Shown: positions 59,597 through 64,000 of the stretch, piece by piece
Position numbering within the stretch: the stretch's first letter is position 1
Layout: each line of letters starts with the position of its first letter
From: an uncultured Latescibacterota bacterium
GTDB taxonomy: Bacteria; Latescibacterota; UBA2968
DNA: 64,000 nucleotides
Assembly (NCBI GenBank): GCA_951812755.1
Contig: OX638329.1
Span: 5,419,563-5,483,562 of the forward strand
Direction: 5' to 3'
Notes under the pieces: generated by a model
The model's input: only the letters and a program-made list of their open reading frames with translations
What the model was told of the DNA's origin: nothing
Databases searched by the model: none
Made by a program: the position numbers and the translations under genes

Positions 59597-61105
59597 TCAA
59601 TTAATCCGCATAATCACATGATAGCCCAGAGGGGTTTTGACAACCCCACTGACTTCATTGGGTTTGAGCTTCATCACTGCGGCTTCAAAATCCGGATGCA
59701 AATCGCCCTTGGAAAAAAACCCCGTGCTTCCGCCATTTTCTTTTGAAGGATCAACAGAATAACTCCTCGCCAAAGCGGCAAAATCTTCTCCGGCTTTGAG
59801 CTTGTTCAAAATTTCCTGAGCCTCAATTTCCGTCTTCACCAGAATATGCCGCACCCGCATCTTGCCCGCCTGAATCGACTTAATAATATCCAGATTGCCC
59901 TGTGCATCGCGCAGCGTACTGGCATCCTTGCTCTCTGCCATTGCCGTTTCATACGCTCTTCGCGCCTTGTCAAAATCTCCCCGAGACGAATAAATAAACC
60001 CCAAATTGTTGTGGATCTCGGCATCTTTGGGATCAATCGCCAATGCCTTCTCGTAAATCACACCCGCAGAATCGACCTTCTCTTCGCCCAAATACAGCAA
60101 TGCCAACCGTTTATAGGGCGCAATCCACTTGGGAGCGCGCGAGATACAGGTCAACAGTTCGGCCTTGCCCTGTGCAATATCGCCCCTGGCCACATACACT
60201 TCCGCCAGCCGAAATCGCACCAAATTACCATCGGGCGCGCGCTCCAAAATGCCCAGCATCTCGCCAATACTGGCGTCAAATTTACCTCTGGCCGCGTACA
60301 ACTGTGCAAGTGCATCGCGCACCTCAAGATCATCCGGAGCGAGATCGCGCACCTTTTCCCAGGCCGTCTGTGCCATATCCAAAGAATCCACTTCTGCACT
60401 CATAAAACCGAGCGCGCGATATACCGACGGATCTTCTGGCGCAGCAGCAACAGCCTCCCGATATGCCGCAAAAGCCTTCTGCGTCATCCCCAGCGCGTGA
60501 AAAATCCCACCCCGATTGACCATCAACATCACATTGTCCGGATTGGCTGCAAGACCGCGATCCATCGCGGCAATCGCATTGAGTGTATCGCCAACCGCAA
60601 TATGGGTCAGCGCCAGCGATTGATACACCTCGATAAAATCGGGACGGCGTTTGAGTGCCGCTTCAAAATCGGCAATCGCTTCTTTGGGCTTGCCCAGATC
60701 GCCATTGAGAGATGCGCGCTCTGCCAGAAGCAAAGCGGGTTCTTCGCTTTGCCCAATACCCTCACTCAGCGCAGAAAGCGCCTGAGAAATTTTGCCCTGC
60801 CGAGCGAACACCAGCGCCAGATCGCGATATCCGCGAACAGAACTCGGTTTTATCTCAACCACCTTTTGAAAAGCGGCCGTCGCAGCGTCCAACTGCCCGG
60901 CCTCTGCGTAAAGCGTCCCCAAAAAACCGTGCGCTGCCACACTATCGGCATGTGCATCGACAAAAGCGCGTGCCACCGCGAGCGCCTCGTCAATTTTGCC
61001 CTCGCTATAATGCGCCTCAATCTCTTTCAAAAAATCCCGCGCATCCACAACTGGGGCCTGTAAAAATATCATACCCCATACAAAACACAGCATCCAACGT
61101 TTCAA
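59597..61105 (-). CDS. Exported TPR protein fused to a parvulin peptidyl-prolyl isomerase
   Basis: 502 aa from TTG 61105 with GGAGGT 6 bases upstream; earlier codons of the frame to 61153 lack support. Signal peptide MKRWMLCFVWGMIFLQAP. Residues about 25-390 are about eleven TPR units (IDEALAVARAFVDAHADSVA, PEDPSVYRALGFMSAEVDS, DAEIHNNLGFIYSSRGDFDK). The end is a PpiC/rotamase domain: MRVRHILVKTEIEAQEIL, FAALARSYSVDPSKENGGST, PLGYHVIMRI. A periplasmic chaperone/scaffold for secreted proteins is inferred. Divergent from the next gene, with 50 bases between. Confidence 0.92.
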   Translation of the reverse strand: MKRWMLCFVWGMIFLQAPVVDARDFLKEIEAHYSEGKIDEALAVARAFVDAHADSVAAHGFLGTLYAEAGQLDAATAAFQKVVEIKPSSVRGYRDLALVFARQGKISQALSALSEGIGQSEEPALLLAERASLNGDLGKPKEAIADFEAALKRRPDFIEVYQSLALTHIAVGDTLNAIAAMDRGLAANPDNVMLMVNRGGIFHALGMTQKAFAAYREAVAAAPEDPSVYRALGFMSAEVDSLDMAQTAWEKVRDLAPDDLEVRDALAQLYAARGKFDASIGEMLGILERAPDGNLVRFRLAEVYVARGDIAQGKAELLTCISRAPKWIAPYKRLALLYLGEEKVDSAGVIYEKALAIDPKDAEIHNNLGFIYSSRGDFDKARRAYETAMAESKDASTLRDAQGNLDIIKSIQAGKMRVRHILVKTEIEAQEILNKLKAGEDFAALARSYSVDPSKENGGSTGFFSKGDLHPDFEAAVMKLKPNEVSGVVKTPLGYHVIMRIN

Positions 61106-61158
61106 AAGTTGACCTCCATCCTTGACAACATCCATATAACACAATATACTCACATTTC

Positions 61159-61719
61159 ATGAACTCTTTAAAACAAAACGCCGTTCCACTCATAGCCTTT
61201 CTAATCGCGGGAAGCACAGCGATACTCGCTTACGACCACTTGCACTACGTGATTCCCTTTGTGGTCTTTAAGTATCCCATCGCCATTGTCGTGCTCTACG
61301 CTTTTTTTCACCTCATCGCTTATGCAGAGCGTCGCCGCAGTGCCCAACTCGACGATGTGGGCTTGCTTCGGCCCTTGCGCGATGGCGCATTCCTCGTATG
61401 CCTGCACGCACACCTGCGCGACCTCGGCATAGACCTGAGCCTTTTATCGTCGGCATCCAGCATGCATCTCGCCCTGTTATCATGGGCGGTCGCCCTCATC
61501 GGATATTATGCCATTGAGCAACCCGGTGGACTACCCGGTCGCTTAATCAATATCCTATCCTCTTCTGCCACGCGCATCACAGTCTGCCGCGGACTCATCA
61601 TCTCGGGACTTCTGGGTGCAATCGGCACATTCGCGGCAATTGTGCAGCCTCTCTGGCTCGGCCTACCTCTGCTTCTGGTATTCATTCGCGCCTATCAGCG
61701 GTCCGGAGACGGATCGTGA
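61159..61719 (+). CDS. Membrane protein of unknown function
   Basis: 186 aa, five to six hydrophobic helices (VPLIAFLIAGSTAILAY, FVVFKYPIAIVVLYAFFHLI, ALLSWAVALIGYYAIEQPGG, LIISGLLGAIGTFAAIVQPL). One motif, CRGLIISGLLGAIGTF, resembles no family I know. No signal peptide cleavage site. Its stop overlaps the GTG start of the EamA gene, so they are probably one operon. Confidence 0.75.
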   Translation: MNSLKQNAVPLIAFLIAGSTAILAYDHLHYVIPFVVFKYPIAIVVLYAFFHLIAYAERRRSAQLDDVGLLRPLRDGAFLVCLHAHLRDLGIDLSLLSSASSMHLALLSWAVALIGYYAIEQPGGLPGRLINILSSSATRITVCRGLIISGLLGAIGTFAAIVQPLWLGLPLLLVFIRAYQRSGDGS

Positions 61720-62600
61720 ACGTACAGAACGAACGCCTCAACACCCGCGCCGCCCTGCTCAACCTCTTGACAGCAATCCTCTGGGGCGGAAATTCCGTAT
61801 CCATCAAAATGGGACTATCTGGTATTCCGCCGCTTTCCCTGGCCGGCATGCGTTTTTTGCTCGGCGGACTCGTCGTCTATATTTGGACGCGCCCCCTGAA
61901 AATCGACCTGAAACTCAAATCCAACGAGAGACGAGGCATTATCGGCCTCATTTTTATTTTTCTCGCGCAAATCTACCTGCTCAATGCGGGAACCGATTAC
62001 ACCCTCGCCAGCCGCTCGACCATCTTTATCTCGGCCTATCCCTTCTTCACCGCCTCGTTTGCACACATCTTTATACCGGGCGACAAAATCAGCACGCGCA
62101 AAATGACCGGCATGGTATTGTCTTTTCTCGGCGTGGTAATCATCTTTGCCGAAAGCCTATCACTCGGCGAATATCAACATCTCCTGGGCGACATCCTCGT
62201 CATCGCAAGTGCCGCTCTGCTCGGTGCCCGCCAGGTTTATCTCAAGCGTCTCGTCCAGAACATACACCCCGGAAAAGTCTTGATCTGGCAATCCGCCCCC
62301 AGCGTACCCATCTTTTTTTTCCTCAGCGCGCTTTTTGAAACACAGGCTATCCAATTCGATATCCGCGTCCTGAGCGCCGTTCTCTATCAGGGTCTCGTCG
62401 TCGCGGGATTTTGCTTTATCCTCCTCACAAGCCTGCTAAAACGCTATTCGGCCAGCCGCCTCTCTGTATTTGGATTCATCACCCCAATTGTCGGCGTCGT
62501 CATCAGCAACCTCCTCCTCGGCGACCCCATCTCACCCATCCTCCTCCTCAGCCTCGCGCTCGTGGGCATCGGCATCACCATTGTCAATACGTCACAGTGA
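61716..62600 (+). CDS. EamA/DMT-family transporter
   Basis: 294 aa from GTG 61716, overlapping the upstream stop by 4 bases. Ten helices in two EamA repeats: ILWGGNSVSIKMGLSGIPPL with LAGMRFLLGGLVVYIW, and the second half QSAPSVPIFFFLSALFE to LYQGLVVAGFCF and LSVFGFITPIVGVVISNLLLGD. Such proteins export amino acids, sugars or metabolites; the substrate is unknown. Converges with the sulfatase gene. Confidence 0.92.
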   Translation: MNVQNERLNTRAALLNLLTAILWGGNSVSIKMGLSGIPPLSLAGMRFLLGGLVVYIWTRPLKIDLKLKSNERRGIIGLIFIFLAQIYLLNAGTDYTLASRSTIFISAYPFFTASFAHIFIPGDKISTRKMTGMVLSFLGVVIIFAESLSLGEYQHLLGDILVIASAALLGARQVYLKRLVQNIHPGKVLIWQSAPSVPIFFFLSALFETQAIQFDIRVLSAVLYQGLVVAGFCFILLTSLLKRYSASRLSVFGFITPIVGVVISNLLLGDPISPILLLSLALVGIGITIVNTSQ

Positions 62601-62688
62601 GTCTCTCCCAAACGAATAGCCTATCAATCTATGCGGTCTCATTATACGCCGCAAGAAAAAATTGGTTTCAGAACCCAATGTACGCGCT

Positions 62689-64000
62689 TTACTCGAGCCG
62701 AATATCCGGCAACTCAAAATCATCGCCCGTGTCTTCAATCCACTGTGCGAGGCGCTTATGGCACCTCTCCTTCTCCTTCTGGAACGCCCTGTTATAAACG
62801 TAATTCGCCTGTTCGCACGGATCATCTGCCGTATTGAAAAGCAACCAATCATTACCCGGTGTACAGGCGTATTTCCACCCATCTCGCATCACCACAGCCC
62901 GCCACGCCTTGTTCACAGTGTGCGAATGCATCTTTCGGGGAATCTGCTGCAAATACGCCGAGTCGGGCTCTGCGTTTCTATCGGATTTGCCCTTGAACTC
63001 GGCGGCATTGCTGGAAATACAGTGACCCGAATAATCGTATCCGACCATGCCCTCGGGAACGAGAATACCGCAAAGTCCCAGCGTAGTAGGCGCAATATCC
63101 ACGTGATTGATCACCGCATCGGTAGATCCCGTATTCATATTAGCACCTCCCCCCACTTTGCCAATAATAAACGGAATGCGGACCGACTCTTCCCACGGCG
63201 ATGATTTGCCAGTCTGCGCGTGGCTCCACAGCATATCGCCGTGATCAGAAAAGAAAATCACATAAGTCTCCCGATCAACACCCATATCTTTGAGAGCCAT
63301 GCGAATCCGCCCCACATTATAATCCAGATTCTCCACCATCGCGTAATAACCCGCATGATCCAGAGTTGCCCGCTCGCGGATCCAGGGAACATCCGGCACA
63401 TTGCGCCGAAGCTGAATATCCGACGGATGAATCCGAGGCGCACCGCGATCCGGATTGGTGGGTGGCACAAAGGGACTGTGGGGCGGCTGCACCGAAAGCA
63501 CGGCAAAAAACGGCTGATAGTCTTCTTCACCATTCACATGATCCACAAGATGGTCTAATAACAAGGTCGTCAAACTATCGGTTTCGTATCCGTCCAAACG
63601 CCGGGGCGTTTCGCCCTCCGAACCATAAACATAGCACTCGTTCTGATTGTTATTGTTTTCATATCCCATCCAGTACTGAAAATTCCCCCTGCGCTCGGGA
63701 GGCACATAGTTCTCCCGCGCATTAGATCCATCCACATGCCACTTGCCGACATAAGCCGTGTGATACCCCGCGTCATTAAAAGGCATAGCAACAGTCGGAA
63801 TCGCCGGATCCAGCGGAGACGGCGTCTGCGTCACCCCATTCTGATGCGGATAAGTACCCGTCAGCAGCGCACCGCGGAAAGGCGAACACCACGGCGCACC
63901 GGAAACCGCGCAGTCAAAACGCATGCCCTCTCGCGCGAGATTGTCAATATTCGGCGTAAACACATTGGGATCGCCCCGATAGCTCAATGCATGTGCGCGG
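62689..64000 (-). CDS. Sulfatase (5' end outside window)
   Basis: The open frame continues to base 64000 (codons RAHALSYRGDPNVFTPNID), so the N-terminal start lies beyond the window; at least 436 aa are seen. The sulfatase signature is APWCSPFRGALLTGTYPHQNG: Cys (formylglycine site), Pro and Arg match CxPxR, with Phe in place of the common Ser. YVGKWHVDG and FFSDHGDMLWSHAQTGKSSPW supply later metal and sulfate contacts. It should hydrolyse sulfate esters, possibly of carbohydrates; it needs formylglycine maturation elsewhere. Confidence 0.93.
   Translation of the reverse strand, partial: RAHALSYRGDPNVFTPNIDNLAREGMRFDCAVSGAPWCSPFRGALLTGTYPHQNGVTQTPSPLDPAIPTVAMPFNDAGYHTAYVGKWHVDGSNARENYVPPERRGNFQYWMGYENNNNQNECYVYGSEGETPRRLDGYETDSLTTLLLDHLVDHVNGEEDYQPFFAVLSVQPPHSPFVPPTNPDRGAPRIHPSDIQLRRNVPDVPWIRERATLDHAGYYAMVENLDYNVGRIRMALKDMGVDRETYVIFFSDHGDMLWSHAQTGKSSPWEESVRIPFIIGKVGGGANMNTGSTDAVINHVDIAPTTLGLCGILVPEGMVGYDYSGHCISSNAAEFKGKSDRNAEPDSAYLQQIPRKMHSHTVNKAWRAVVMRDGWKYACTPGNDWLLFNTADDPCEQANYVYNRAFQKEKERCHKRLAQWIEDTGDDFELPDIRLE

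Noticed and set aside
48201-61105. Complete hopanoid biosynthesis cluster
   Set aside because: HpnL/M/N-like genes are present, but no squalene synthase, squalene-hopene cyclase or HpnG/H genes were found, so the substrate cannot be called hopanoid.
1-64000. tRNA or rRNA genes, prophage, complete insertion sequence
   Set aside because: I saw no cloverleaf, rRNA core sequence, phage structural gene or transposase ORF. Only non-coding repeats and the MITE-like element were found.

Overview
The window carries about 60 protein genes, no rRNA or tRNA that I can recognise, and no phage or complete insertion sequence. The cell is a Gram-negative-type bacterium: it has two TolC-family outer-membrane channels, an RND pump with a lipoprotein adaptor, an MlaC-like periplasmic lipid carrier, bactofilin and an M23 peptidase. 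Base composition is moderate. A secreted protein with dockerin-like EF-hand tails, a phytanoyl-CoA-dioxygenase-type enzyme, a sulfatase, an FAD-dependent oxidoreductase of the FAD_oxidored kind and many GNAT/NUDIX genes together resemble uncultured Poribacteria/Latescibacterota-like genomes. That placement is inference; no marker gene here settles the phylum.

Layout. 1-7.5 kb (+): 3' part of a PLP aminotransferase, a very large exonuclease-RecQ-UvrD fusion, an orphan FitA-like antitoxin and an Mrp/ApbC ATPase. 7.5-15.2 kb (+): a complete tripartite RND export operon (adaptor, permease with a long extra membrane insertion, TolC, small exported protein) between a promoter and a strong terminator. 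15.2-17.1 kb (+): DUF2227 protein, M23 peptidase and bactofilin, a cell-shape module. 17.1-30.5 kb (-): hflX and a HIT protein, then a long one-strand run of small accessory enzymes (six GNATs, HAD, TyrA-like, XRE regulator, Asp/Glu racemase, APH kinase, DoxX, methyltransferase, two NUDIX, dCTP deaminase, nucleotidyltransferase, RidA). This run holds gene fragments, a three-copy ~75-90 bp repeat placed in front of genes, and a MITE-like insertion with a 9-bp target duplication.

30.5-46.6 kb: ZIP metal transporter (+), then mostly minus-strand genes: methyltransferase, PIN-domain toxin with a small downstream partner, FAD oxidoreductase, S9 peptidase and amidohydrolase, an ABC exporter, PhyH-type dioxygenase, PiT-like permease, an unknown 489-aa protein, an ankyrin protein, three tandem ~149-bp repeats, a DUF2442 protein and a methyltransferase. 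46.7-48.1 kb (+): glutamine-synthetase-family enzyme.

48.2-61.1 kb (-) is the most coherent and unusual block: TPR-parvulin protein, HpnL-like flippase-family protein, TolC-like channel, a fused nucleotidyltransferase/CDP-alcohol phosphotransferase (IPCT-DIPPS type), a GT4 glycosyltransferase, a frameshifted LRR/EF-hand secreted protein, an MlaC/HpnM-like carrier, an MMPL/HpnN-like transporter, a membrane protein built from an internal duplication, and a GMC oxidoreductase. I read it as an envelope-lipid synthesis and transport locus whose substrate is unknown. The window ends with a small membrane protein and an EamA transporter (+) and the 3' part of a sulfatase (-).
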